In this document: one piece after another, positions 52,617 to 61,677 of the stretch
Layout of the letters: each line of letters starts with the position of its first letter
How positions within the stretch are numbered: position 1 is the first letter of the stretch
Source of the DNA: Tumebacillus_A lipolyticus
GTDB taxonomy: Bacteria > Bacillota > Bacilli > Tumebacillales > Tumebacillaceae
Assembly (NCBI RefSeq): GCF_042682745.1
Contig: NZ_JBHUIO010000011.1
Location: 1-64,000 of the forward strand
Direction of reading: 5' to 3'
DNA: 64,000 bases
Made by a program: the position numbers and the translations under genes
The notes under the pieces: model-generated
Databases searched by the model: none
The model's input: the letters and a program-made list of their open reading frames with translations, nothing else
What the model was told of the DNA's origin: nothing

Positions 52617-53824
52617 CTACCAGTTCCGAACAGATGGGACGCCTGACGCTGACCCGCCCAGTAGAAGAGAGTGCCGATCTGCGCCACCACGGCGACGATC
52701 ACAAACAATGTCTGCGCGCCCGAGCCGGACAGCGCGATCGCGCCGAGCGACGGACCGATCGAAGTGCCCAAATATTTAAAGTTCTGTGTGCCAAAATAGG
52801 CACCGCGCATCCCCTCGGGAGCCAGCCGATCGAGCAGGACGCTTCCGGCTGGAAAGCACAACACCTCGCCGAGCGTGAAGATCACCATCGCGATGATCAT
52901 CATCGTCCAACCGTCCGCGACGGCGAATCCGAGAAAGCCGAACGCATAGAGCAGATTGCCAATCCAGATGTTTTGCAGCGGGGTCCGCCGTTCCGCCCAG
53001 GCGGAGAGCGGCATCTGCAGCAAGACGATCAGCACCGCGTTTATGGTAAGCAAGATGCCATAGAGCGTCACCCCCGCTTCGAACTGAAAGCCGACGTGCT
53101 GCGCCAGATTGGTGGTGATCTGGGAGTAGCAGAGCGTGCCCATGATGCTGCCGAGGATGAACAGCAGGAGCGCTTTGTCACCCCATACCGTCCAGAGCGC
53201 CTTGCGAAACGTCACGACCTCCTTTCGTTCCCCCTCCGCTTGCACCACTTCAAATCGAGTCAACAACACCTGCATCATCACGGCAAACCCGAGAAAGACA
53301 GCACCGGTGAGCAGAAAGGCGGACGCGCCTGCCGACATGCCGAGCGCAGCCCCGATCAGCGGTCCGACGCCCCAACCGAAATTGTTAAACGTATAGCGCA
53401 GTGAAAACACTCTGTATCGCTGCTCAGGTGTGGTCATATCGCTGAGCATCGCCTGGCCGACCGGCTCATAAAAGGCGCGACACAACCCTTGAAGGGCGGT
53501 CAGGGCGATAAACATCCAGAGCTCGGTGGCGAACGCATAGCAGGTGAAGACGGCCGTCCACAGGTACAGTGCGCTCATCATAATTTTTTTGCGGCCGAAA
53601 CGATCGGATAGAGTCCCCCCGATAAAACCGCCGATCATCTCACAGAACATGCCGAGTCCGATCGTGATCCCGATCAAAGTCGGGCTGAGGTCGAGCTGCC
53701 GCGAAAGATAGAGCGCCAGAAACGGCATGCTCATCGAGGAAGCGACCCGGGCCATCATCGTGCCGAACAGGATGGAATGAACGATCGGATGATAATTGCG
53801 AAAATATGCTTGTAAGCGATTCAT
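52589..53824 (-). CDS. MFS transporter
   Basis: A 411-residue, twelve-helix major facilitator with motif A GGTLSDRFGRKKIMMSA and RAFYEPVGQAMLSDMT, the pattern of MdtH/MdtG-type multidrug exporters. It diverges from a LysR regulator with a perfect 15-bp inverted repeat in between, a classic regulator-target arrangement. Substrate unknown. Confidence 0.9.
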   Translation of the reverse strand: MNRLQAYFRNYHPIVHSILFGTMMARVASSMSMPFLALYLSRQLDLSPTLIGITIGLGMFCEMIGGFIGGTLSDRFGRKKIMMSALYLWTAVFTCYAFATELWMFIALTALQGLCRAFYEPVGQAMLSDMTTPEQRYRVFSLRYTFNNFGWGVGPLIGAALGMSAGASAFLLTGAVFLGFAVMMQVLLTRFEVVQAEGERKEVVTFRKALWTVWGDKALLLFILGSIMGTLCYSQITTNLAQHVGFQFEAGVTLYGILLTINAVLIVLLQMPLSAWAERRTPLQNIWIGNLLYAFGFLGFAVADGWTMMIIAMVIFTLGEVLCFPAGSVLLDRLAPEGMRGAYFGTQNFKYLGTSIGPSLGAIALSGSGAQTLFVIVAVVAQIGTLFYWAGQRQASHLFGTGRKSETPPAV

Positions 53825-53880
53825 GATAGCTACCTCCTCGCAACTGCTTGATCTGTATGGTACTCCACATTCGGCAGTTT

Positions 53881-53926
53881 GTGTTATAGAATATTGATAG
53901 CAACCAATTCAAATATTCTATAACAC
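53881..53926. promoter_or_regulatory. LysR operator candidate: perfect 15-bp inverted repeat
   Basis: GTGTTATAGAATATT (53881-53895) and its exact complement AATATTCTATAACAC (53912-53926), with 16 bases between, lie between the divergent MFS and LysR genes. Length and placement fit a LysR-type binding site overlapping both promoters. Confidence 0.65.
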
Positions 53927-53935
53927 GAGGCGCAA

Positions 53936-54802
53936 ATGAATCTGGAAAACTTGGAAATGTTTCTGATGATCTCTCGCTTTGGCTCGATCAACAAGACGGC
54001 CGAGACGTTGTTTTTGGCGCAATCGACCGTCACACACCGCTTGAAGCAGCTGGAAAAACAGCTGGGAGTCACCCTGTTTGTCCGCACGGCGAACGGAGTT
54101 TCGTTGACCGCCGAAGGAAAAGGGTTCGTTCCAGTCGCCACCAGCATCGTCGAACAGATTCGCACCTTCACGCAAAATACAGCCCTGCTCAAACCGCTGA
54201 CGATCGCTGCGGGCAAAGCGTTCGCCTCCTACGAACTTCCCCGCTTGCTCGGGCAGTACCGCAAAAACCATCCCGCTCTTCGCTGCTATGTGAAATCGAC
54301 CTTGTACGAGGAGTCGATCACCGCGCTGCTCACCGGAGCGGCCGATATGGCGTTGCTCGGCAACGAAGTCTACCATCCACAGCTGTTGCAGATCGACCTG
54401 CCGAGCGACCGCATCGTGCTGATCGTAGCGCCCGAGCACCGTTGGGCCTCCGGTTTTAGCGGGTTTTCCGACTGGGGCGCCCAAGAGATGATCGTGTTTG
54501 GCGATGCGTCCGCACCCTTCCGCCAGCGCGTCGACCGCTTTTTGGTCGAGCGGGGCGTGTTTCCCAATGTGATCATGGAGCTCGATTCGTTCGGATCGGT
54601 CAAGCAGATGGTGATGCAAAACCTCGGCGTCGCGATGCTCCCCGAGCGGGTCATCCGCGAGGAGGTCGAGAGCGGACAGCTGATCGCACACGATCTTGCT
54701 GAGGGGACGCTCACCCGTCCGACGCTGATCGCCTATCCGAAACACAAACAGCAAGATCGCGACTTTCAATCCTTTCTCTCCTGGATCGTCGCCAACTATT
54801 GA
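53936..54802 (+). CDS. LysR-family transcriptional regulator
   Basis: A 288-residue LTTR. HTH MNLENLEMFLMISRFGSINK, TAETLFLAQSTVTHRLKQLE and the C-terminal substrate-binding domain LTIAAGKAFASYELPRLL. Likely controls the divergent MFS gene and itself. The ribosome site is weak (CGAGGCG). Confidence 0.9.
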   Translation: MNLENLEMFLMISRFGSINKTAETLFLAQSTVTHRLKQLEKQLGVTLFVRTANGVSLTAEGKGFVPVATSIVEQIRTFTQNTALLKPLTIAAGKAFASYELPRLLGQYRKNHPALRCYVKSTLYEESITALLTGAADMALLGNEVYHPQLLQIDLPSDRIVLIVAPEHRWASGFSGFSDWGAQEMIVFGDASAPFRQRVDRFLVERGVFPNVIMELDSFGSVKQMVMQNLGVAMLPERVIREEVESGQLIAHDLAEGTLTRPTLIAYPKHKQQDRDFQSFLSWIVANY

Positions 54803-54830
54803 CCTGCTTCCCAACGAAGCAGGTCTTTTT
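54801..54830 (+). terminator. Terminator of lysR
   Basis: GACCTGCTTC pairs with GAAGCAGGTC, then TTTTT. Confidence 0.92.
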
Positions 54831-54922
54831 GTTTGCCTTCTTATCCCTATCCATGACTGAGAAACAATTTCATGTAAGAAAAATACACATTATAAAATAT
54901 CTCTAAATTGTAATTTTGTTTA

Positions 54923-54950
54923 TTGACAGAAATATGAGATTCATGATAGT
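54923..54950 (+). promoter_or_regulatory. Candidate promoter of the secreted C39-like gene
   Basis: TTGACA, 16 bp, GATAGT in a markedly AT-rich leader (54840-55000). Confidence 0.45.
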
Positions 54951-55004
54951 CTTGCATTAAGAATTATATATACTATGTTACTAGTTATTAGGAGGTTAAA
55001 TCGA

Positions 55005-55583
55005 ATGTTCAAAAAGATGTTGGCTTCAATCGCTCTTTCCGTAACTGTAATGGCTGCTGCTGTAGCAGTTCCGGGCATGGTTGCTCCGCAAACTGCGGAA
55101 GCTGCTTTCTCTGCACCGCTGTTTAAGCAAAACGCTTCTCCGTGGGGAACCGCGCTGATGGGCGGCGGCGACACGATGACGAAATCCGGTTGCACCGTGT
55201 CTTCTGTCGCGATGGCACTCCGCCACAAAGGCATCACCATCAGCGGCTCTGCTGCTGATCCGGGCACCCTGAACACCTGGCTGAAGAGCAATGGCGGCTA
55301 CTCGGGCAACCTGCTCGTATGGGGCGCTGTACCGAAGCTCTCCAGCAAAATCACCTTCGACGGCCGCTACACTTCCGGCACCAGCCTGTCTGCAGCTACC
55401 CTGCGCTCCTACCTGGACGGCGGCAACAAAGCGATCATCGCAAACGTTCGCTCCGGCGCACACTGGGTACTGCTGACCAACCACAACGGCGGCACCGTGT
55501 TCAACGTAAACGACCCGGGCTACAGCACGACCACTCACAACTACTCCGACTTTGTCGGCTACGGTGTATACACCATCAACTAA
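55005..55583 (+). CDS. Secreted C39-like papain-fold protein
   Basis: A 192-residue exported protein with a signal peptide (1-33, ending AEA) and a C39-like (papain-fold) domain: Gln42, Cys63 in SGCTVSSVAMAL, His153 in GAHWVLLTN and Asn168/Asp170 in NVNDPG, in the order oxyanion Gln, Cys, His, Asn/Asp. It may be a peptidase or a peptidoglycan-active thiol enzyme. ATG 55005 has GGAGG nine bases upstream; its codons favour C-ending forms, suggesting high expression. No ABC transporter neighbour is seen. Confidence 0.78.
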   Translation: MFKKMLASIALSVTVMAAAVAVPGMVAPQTAEAAFSAPLFKQNASPWGTALMGGGDTMTKSGCTVSSVAMALRHKGITISGSAADPGTLNTWLKSNGGYSGNLLVWGAVPKLSSKITFDGRYTSGTSLSAATLRSYLDGGNKAIIANVRSGAHWVLLTNHNGGTVFNVNDPGYSTTTHNYSDFVGYGVYTIN

Positions 55584-55628
55584 TCACGATCTCGTTGCGC
55601 GCACCGCTCAGGTACCGCAGCGAAACGC

Positions 55629-55660
55629 CAAGAAGACCACCCATTCGGGTGGTCTTCTTG
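55629..55660. terminator. Bidirectional terminator
   Basis: CAAGAAGACCACCC pairs with GGGTGGTCTTCTTG, between converging C39-like and korB genes. Confidence 0.92.
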
Positions 55661-55669
55661 CGCGTCAAG

Positions 55670-56530
55670 CTATCGTCGAAACTGATTGAGCAGCGCGGAC
55701 ATCTGCTCTTGGCTCAGCTGCAGGTTCTCTTTGACCGTACCATGCTCGGTCGCCCCGAGCACCACCTCATGAAAGGCGGGACGATCTTCTCGATAGATGA
55801 TTCCGGTGCAGACGCCTTGCGCTTCATGCACGCGACGCATCGCTTCGTATTTGTCAGCTCGGTCATAGTCGAGCTGATCGAAATTCACAATCTGCTCCTT
55901 GAACCATTCGTACGTGTTCACCCGATTGAACGTGACGCAGGGCGAGAAGATGTTGACCAAGGAAAAACCTTTGTGTTGCATCGCTTCGAACAGGATTTGG
56001 GTCATCTGCTTCAGATCGCCAGAAAACGCTTGGGCGACGAACGACGCCCCTGCGGTCAACGCCAGTTCGATCGGTTTGATCGGCTCTTCGGCAACGCCGG
56101 CCGGAGTGGTTTTCGTCTTGAAGCCCTTTTTGGAAGTCGGGGAAGATTGACCGGTGGTCAGCCCATAGATGTGGTTGTCCATCACCACATAGGTGATGTC
56201 CACATTGCGGCGGCAGGCGTGAATGAAATGCCCCATGCCGATCCCATACCCATCCCCATCGCCGCCCGCTGCGATCACGGTCAGCTCCTGATTGGCCATC
56301 TTGATCCCCTGAGCGGTCGGCAGCGATCTTCCGTGGAGGGAGTGAAAACCATAGGAGCCAAAGTGTTGCGATATTTTGCCCGAGCAGCCGATCCCCGAGA
56401 CGCAGCAGACGTTCTCCGGCTCTAAGCCCATCTTGACGCAAGCCTGTTGCAGTGAAGCCAACACGGTAAAATCACCGCAGCCTGGGCACCATGTCGCTTT
56501 TTCATATCGAAAATCTGCTAAGGTAGCCAT
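55670..56530 (-). CDS. korB: 2-oxoacid:ferredoxin oxidoreductase, beta subunit (copy 3)
   Basis: A 286-residue beta subunit. Cys residues in TWCPGCGD, GIGCSG and SPCVTFN are all kept, as is GDGDGYGIG. It resembles copy 1 more than copy 2. It starts eight bases past the korA stop behind AGGGGTG. Last gene of an operon that begins with a glycosyltransferase. Confidence 0.94.
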   Translation of the reverse strand: MATLADFRYEKATWCPGCGDFTVLASLQQACVKMGLEPENVCCVSGIGCSGKISQHFGSYGFHSLHGRSLPTAQGIKMANQELTVIAAGGDGDGYGIGMGHFIHACRRNVDITYVVMDNHIYGLTTGQSSPTSKKGFKTKTTPAGVAEEPIKPIELALTAGASFVAQAFSGDLKQMTQILFEAMQHKGFSLVNIFSPCVTFNRVNTYEWFKEQIVNFDQLDYDRADKYEAMRRVHEAQGVCTGIIYREDRPAFHEVVLGATEHGTVKENLQLSQEQMSALLNQFRR

Positions 56531-56537
56531 GATCTGA

Positions 56538-58268
56538 TCACCCCTTCACAAACGACACAATCTCGCCCACAGTAAACGGATTGCCATCATATTTTGTCAG
56601 CGTTTCTGTCTTGTCATGATAGCCGAGCTGCTGGTGCAACAGCGCGGTCAGCTGGCCGGTGAAATTGTTATCGATGACGACCACCCGCTTGGCGGCTGCC
56701 ATGCGCCCGTCGACCGCCTCCGCCGGAAATGGCATCAGACAGCGCAATTGCAGGTGACCGATCGACATTCCCTCCAAGCTGTGAATCGCCTCTTCGATCT
56801 GCGCGTGTGTGGAGCCGAAGCCGATCAGCAGCACCTCTGGCGAATCCGCCCCGCTGTAATCCACGCCCCAGTCGTTCACTTCCCGCCGCAACGGCTCCAG
56901 CTTCCGAAAGCGCTTCTGCATCTGCGCGATGCGCATCGGCACATCTTCAATCTCCAGGCCGGTTTCCTCATGCTCGTTGGTCAGCGCGCAGTAGCGACCA
57001 TTGGTCATGCCGGGGAACGAGCGCGGTGAGATGCCATCTTCGGTCAGCGCATAGCGCTTAAACGCACCCTTTTCCAGCGCATCGAGCTGCTCTTGCTTGA
57101 CCAACGCACCGCGATCGATCTGAAAGCGAGCGAGGTCGAGATCAGAAAAGGTCATCTTGTTCATCCCGATCAGCAGATCGCTCAACACGATGACAGGACA
57201 CTGGTACTTTTCTGCCAGATTGAACGCATGAAACGTCTGGTAAAAACAGTCTCGGATCGATGTCGGTGCCAGCACGATGCGCGGAATCTCACCATGCGAC
57301 CCGTAGAGCGCTTCGTTCAGATCGGACTGCTCCGTCTTGGTCGGCAGGCCGGTCGACGGCCCGCCGCGCTGTACGTCGACGATGACCAACGGCGTCTCCG
57401 AGATCCCCGCCATGCCGAGCGCTTCCATCATCAGCGAAAGGCCCGGTCCAGAAGTTGAGGTCATCGAGCGCACGCCGGCATAGTTGGCACCGATCGCCAT
57501 GATGCAAGCGGCGATCTCATCTTCCGCCTGCAACACCTTGCCGCCAAAATCTTTCATGTTGGCCAACAGCCAATACATGATCTCCGTCGCCGGGGTGATC
57601 GGATAGGCGGCCAGGATGCGACATCCGCCGAGTAAAGCGCCCAGACCGATGCACTCGTTGCCGCTCATCAGCAAGTTTGGCGTTGCCGGCTTGGTCGCCG
57701 GCGATACCGGACGCTGGACATGCGGATAGTTTTCCTTCAGATAGTCGTACCCTTTGTTAAAAGCGGTCTTGTTCAGCTCGACCAGCTCCGCACCTTTTTT
57801 GCCAAACTGCATCTCGATCACTTCATAAAAGTGATTGGGCTCGATGCCGAGCACATAGGACGAGGCGCCAGCAGCCACCATGTTTTTGATGATCACATTG
57901 CCGAGATCTTTCGCCATCTGCGACATCGGCACCGAGCAGATCTGCAGCCCTTCGCGCTTCGAGCTGCTTTCAAACTTCGCGTCGTACAGGATCACGCCGC
58001 CTGCGATCAGCTCATCCTCGTTTTCGTCGATCGTCGTCTGGTCAAACGCGATCAGAATATCGAGCGTGTCGCCATGATAATCGACCTGTTTCGCGTTGTC
58101 AGCTCTGATCTTGTAATTGGTATGGCCGCCTTTGACCAGCGACATGAAATGGCGGTAGGCAAATATGTAATATCCCATCCGGGTGAGGACTGTCGCCAAG
58201 ATCTCGCCAGTCGAGTCAATCCCTTCGCCTTGTGCACCGCCCACCTTCCAGGTGAATTGATCGGTCAT
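56538..58268 (-). CDS. korA: 2-oxoacid:ferredoxin oxidoreductase, fused gamma-alpha subunit (copy 3)
   Basis: A 576-residue protein with WKVGGAQGEGIDSTGEI, YPITPATE, SGPGLSLM and PSTGLPTKTEQSD intact. ATG 58268 follows GAGGTG; a start at 58289 would overlap the upstream gene. It begins five bases after the stop of the AlkP-like membrane gene, so korAB copy 3 seems to be expressed with envelope genes. Confidence 0.94.
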   Translation of the reverse strand: MTDQFTWKVGGAQGEGIDSTGEILATVLTRMGYYIFAYRHFMSLVKGGHTNYKIRADNAKQVDYHGDTLDILIAFDQTTIDENEDELIAGGVILYDAKFESSSKREGLQICSVPMSQMAKDLGNVIIKNMVAAGASSYVLGIEPNHFYEVIEMQFGKKGAELVELNKTAFNKGYDYLKENYPHVQRPVSPATKPATPNLLMSGNECIGLGALLGGCRILAAYPITPATEIMYWLLANMKDFGGKVLQAEDEIAACIMAIGANYAGVRSMTSTSGPGLSLMMEALGMAGISETPLVIVDVQRGGPSTGLPTKTEQSDLNEALYGSHGEIPRIVLAPTSIRDCFYQTFHAFNLAEKYQCPVIVLSDLLIGMNKMTFSDLDLARFQIDRGALVKQEQLDALEKGAFKRYALTEDGISPRSFPGMTNGRYCALTNEHEETGLEIEDVPMRIAQMQKRFRKLEPLRREVNDWGVDYSGADSPEVLLIGFGSTHAQIEEAIHSLEGMSIGHLQLRCLMPFPAEAVDGRMAAAKRVVVIDNNFTGQLTALLHQQLGYHDKTETLTKYDGNPFTVGEIVSFVKG

Positions 58269-58273
58269 AACTG

Positions 58274-60445
58274 TCACCTCGTAGTCCATTCTTGTGGAGC
58301 CTGTTCTGACGGTAGTATGTCCAACTTCTGCTCCCTGATGCTAAGCAGCGGCACTACCGCGAACAGCAGGATGATCACCGCCGCCACCACGCCCGAATCG
58401 TTGACCAGAAAGGCGGCGCTCGCCGTGACCAGCTGGACTTTCGCGTTGTGCAGCAAAAAGGGAGTCTGCATCCCGCGCATCCGCCAGACCAACAGCGTGA
58501 TCATGATCAACAGCAACAGCTTGCCCCAAGCGGAAACGCGCAACAGGTGCAAGTTGAGCTCCACCTTGCGCAGGGCGATCTGCGACAGCTCCCCATAGTT
58601 GCCAGTCAGCAGGAGCGATGCTGCGCGGCCGATGTGCGTCTGCTCTCCTCCGAGGTTAAGAAAAAAGAGCAACACCGCTCCTCCCAGTCCGGCCGCACCG
58701 AGCCACAGCCAGTGGCGAGCGGTCAGCTTCACCTTGCTCCGCGCCAGCAGCACATATGCTGCTCCGACAGCTGCTGCGATCGCTCCGCCGGCGTTCGTGC
58801 CGAAAGCGGGCACTGCAAACAGGTAGACGATGGCGAGAAACAGGAGTGTGGTGATCAGCTTTTCCTTAGCTGGACGCAGCTTGAACAGAACGCTCTGCAA
58901 CAGGAGCGCCGCGCCGAGCAGGATGCCCATGTACTCGTTGCCGATGCCGTAATAGCGCGCCCCGACGACCGGATCGTAGGAAAACAACGACCGTTTCATC
59001 AACGGCGCACCAAGCAGCATGTCGCCCAAGATCATGACGACGAACAGCCCTGCGATCACCCCCAAGCGCACCACGCGGTCGCGCAGGAACTGCAGCGCCC
59101 CCCATCCGACCAGCGCGAGCAGGAGGGAATCGAGCACCACCTGCTGTTTTGTCAGCGGCTCGAAGAGCGGTACGCACAGCCAGATCAGCGGGAAGAGCAG
59201 CAGGAATTCGGCGAGCGGGGCCAGCCAGAACAGCCATGCCTGTCGAAAAACGGTTCCGATCAGCAGCAGCGCCGCCACCCCGATCCAGACGTTCAGCCAC
59301 GGCTTGACGAGCAGACTTCGAGCGCCCCCTTGCAACAGCATCTTCTCGATCATGCTCCCCCCCACCGCGCTCTTCATCTCGTCTGGCGAGGTGGTGGTCG
59401 AGGCAGGCTGTCCCAGAAACGGGTAGCGCGCCGGATCGCCGCCGAGCGCGCGCACCACAGTCGGAGCGAGATCGTAGTTGGCGATCAACCCGGCTCGCTT
59501 CGTCGTGCTCGACGTGAGCAGGCTGCCCGGTGCAACATCGCCACCTGCGAGGAAGACAGGCGTTAACTGTGAGGTTTCCGGCAGCGGGGATACGTCGGGC
59601 GAGATCACGAGCAGCGTCAAGTTCGCTCCGACATGGGGCAACAGCTTCCCGACCAACCGATCCGCTTCGGCGATCGTCTGCTGGTAGATTCGCTCGACCT
59701 GTGCGTCTGTCAGCATGTCTTTCACCTGTTGCAACCGCCCCATGTCACCCGTTTCCAGCACGATCAGATCGGAGCTGTCTTTGAGCTGCAAAAATTTTTG
59801 ATAAAGCCCGTCCAGATCGCTGCGCACCCCAAAGGGCCGCGTCCGATCGACGAGCGGCGGGACTTGCAGGCTGCCGCTGTCCACCGTGCCGCGCTCATCC
59901 ATGGCGATCAGCGCAGCGGGGCGATCGATCTGACTGCCGAAGTCGGCGTTGCCGAGCAGCGCAGTTCTGCCGCCCAGATCGTGCACAGCGCTTCCCAGCA
60001 GCCCAGGCAGGACGCGATATTTCACCTCCGCCATCGCAGACTTGATCTGCGGCAATTGCGGCACCACCACTTCGCTTTCCGGCGTGCGACCGAGATGGCG
60101 CACATACAGTTCATGCCCGGTGACCGGAAGCATCTCTTCGCGAACCTGTTCATCAGCGCCGTAGGCGAGCACGCGAGCGAGCGGGGCGCTCGCCTTCGCG
60201 CCCGCACCGATCGTCAGGTAGGAGTTCGCCTCCGACTTCGCGCCCAGCGTGTTGTGGTTCATCACCCCGACAGCTCCGATCGCTCGCATCTGCGCGAGGT
60301 TGGGCAGCTCATCCCCGATCATCGCTCGATGCGACAGGCCGTTGATCACCACCACGACCACCTTGTGATCCAGCGCGGCCGATGACTGTTCAGGCGCAAA
60401 ACAGGGCAGCAGCAACAGCGCGATCAGCAGCCAGATCACCCTCAT
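58274..60445 (-). CDS. AlkP-superfamily-like domain fused to polytopic membrane domain
   Basis: A 723-residue protein. A signal peptide (about 1-24) leads to an extracytoplasmic alkaline-phosphatase-fold-like region (about 28-350: VVVVVINGLSHRA, SYLTIGAGA, LIVLETGDMGRL, LTPVFLAGGDV, NYDLAPTVVRALGG). The C-terminal half has about ten to twelve helices. I could not identify the complete metal-binding set, so activity is uncertain. It overlaps the glycosyltransferase stop by ATGA. An envelope-lipid or glycan role is likely. Confidence 0.75.
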   Translation of the reverse strand: MRVIWLLIALLLLPCFAPEQSSAALDHKVVVVVINGLSHRAMIGDELPNLAQMRAIGAVGVMNHNTLGAKSEANSYLTIGAGAKASAPLARVLAYGADEQVREEMLPVTGHELYVRHLGRTPESEVVVPQLPQIKSAMAEVKYRVLPGLLGSAVHDLGGRTALLGNADFGSQIDRPAALIAMDERGTVDSGSLQVPPLVDRTRPFGVRSDLDGLYQKFLQLKDSSDLIVLETGDMGRLQQVKDMLTDAQVERIYQQTIAEADRLVGKLLPHVGANLTLLVISPDVSPLPETSQLTPVFLAGGDVAPGSLLTSSTTKRAGLIANYDLAPTVVRALGGDPARYPFLGQPASTTTSPDEMKSAVGGSMIEKMLLQGGARSLLVKPWLNVWIGVAALLLIGTVFRQAWLFWLAPLAEFLLLFPLIWLCVPLFEPLTKQQVVLDSLLLALVGWGALQFLRDRVVRLGVIAGLFVVMILGDMLLGAPLMKRSLFSYDPVVGARYYGIGNEYMGILLGAALLLQSVLFKLRPAKEKLITTLLFLAIVYLFAVPAFGTNAGGAIAAAVGAAYVLLARSKVKLTARHWLWLGAAGLGGAVLLFFLNLGGEQTHIGRAASLLLTGNYGELSQIALRKVELNLHLLRVSAWGKLLLLIMITLLVWRMRGMQTPFLLHNAKVQLVTASAAFLVNDSGVVAAVIILLFAVVPLLSIREQKLDILPSEQAPQEWTTR

Positions 60446-61578
60446 AGGAGCACACCTTGCCGCTTGGCGATCACTTCACGGTATTCGCGTAGTGTCGCTT
60501 CGATCATCGCCCGTTTGGAAAAGTGCAGCTCCGCTCGCCGTCTGCCTGCCGCGCCGAGCTGCGCGCGCCGATCTGCATTTTGCAAGAGCGACCGAATCGC
60601 ATCTGCCAGCTCCTCCGCCGACCGCGGTCGAACCAAAAGCCCCGTCTCGCCGTGCACGACCACCTCGGGCAGGCCACCCACATCGCTTGCGATCACCGGG
60701 CAACCTGCCAGCATCGCTTCGATCGGCACGATTCCCAAGCCCTCCGCATAGGACGGTTGGACGACAACATCGACCGCCGAGAACAGCCGACCGGCCTGGG
60801 GCACATCGCCGAGAAAGCGCACGCGGGCAAGGCCGATCTTTCCCGCCTGCTGCTGATAGTGGGACAGCATCGGGCCATCTCCGATCAGCACCAGCTCCGC
60901 ATCGCAGCCGCCGGTGAGCAAGAGGGCAAACGCTTCGATCAGCGTGGCGATCCCCTTCTCCTCGACCATCCTGCCGATCGCGCCGATCACCAACCGGTCT
61001 GCTCCTTCGCAGCCGAGAATCTGGCGAGCATGCTCGCGCGACATCATCGGCACAGGGTCGACCCCGTTGTGAATCGTCACCGCACGCCAAGCGGGCCCGC
61101 GATGCTGCATTTGCACGTCGCGGGCCAACCGATGCGAGACGGTGATCACTCGGTCCGTCTCCACCGCAAGCAGACGCTCCACCCGATCGAGCACTCGTTT
61201 GACCATCCCCCCCTGTGGCAGCACCTGATTGTGCACCGTATAGATGACCGGTGGGCGGATCGAAAGTCGGGACAAGGCGAGCCGACCGACCAACCCCGCT
61301 TTCGCTCCGTGCAGATGCACCAGCTGGAAGCTCTGCTCGCGCATCAGTTGAACCAGTTGGCGGATCGCCCGCACATCTTTGCGCAGCTGAACGCCATCGA
61401 CCAGCTCCAGCGGCAGACAGGGCACACCGCTCAACTCCGCTTCCCTGCGCAGCTCAGGTGGGCAGGCCACCGTCACGCGCACCCCCGCTTCCACGAGGCC
61501 TGCGATCAGATCGAGCACGTGCCGACGCATGCCTCCCTGCATCGGACGCAACACCTGTAGCACATGAAACTCTCCCAC
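60442..61578 (-). CDS. Family 4 glycosyltransferase
   Basis: A 378-residue GT-B protein of the GT4 type: MGEFHVLQVLRPMQGGMRRH, HLHGAKAG, IHNGVD, IGAIGRMVEEKGIATLIEAF and the nucleotide-binding PSYAEGLGIVPIEAMLAG with GGLPEVV. It transfers a sugar to an envelope acceptor. GTG at 61578 has GGAGG nine bases upstream; the GTG six bases earlier is too near. First gene of the four-gene operon. Confidence 0.9.
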   Translation of the reverse strand: MGEFHVLQVLRPMQGGMRRHVLDLIAGLVEAGVRVTVACPPELRREAELSGVPCLPLELVDGVQLRKDVRAIRQLVQLMREQSFQLVHLHGAKAGLVGRLALSRLSIRPPVIYTVHNQVLPQGGMVKRVLDRVERLLAVETDRVITVSHRLARDVQMQHRGPAWRAVTIHNGVDPVPMMSREHARQILGCEGADRLVIGAIGRMVEEKGIATLIEAFALLLTGGCDAELVLIGDGPMLSHYQQQAGKIGLARVRFLGDVPQAGRLFSAVDVVVQPSYAEGLGIVPIEAMLAGCPVIASDVGGLPEVVVHGETGLLVRPRSAEELADAIRSLLQNADRRAQLGAAGRRRAELHFSKRAMIEATLREYREVIAKRQGVLL

Positions 61579-61624
61579 GCGCACTCACCTCCACTCTTCC
61601 TCCCATGCTGTCCAATTTGCACGA

Positions 61625-61660
61625 CAAAAAACCACCTGCCTACGCGGTAGACAGGTGGTC
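61625..61660 (-). terminator. Terminator of the LysM/3D gene
   Basis: ACCACCTG pairs with CAGGTGGT, with inner CTAC/GTAG, followed by six T on the minus strand. Confidence 0.9.
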
Positions 61661-61677
61661 GCTGGTGATCGTTTCAA

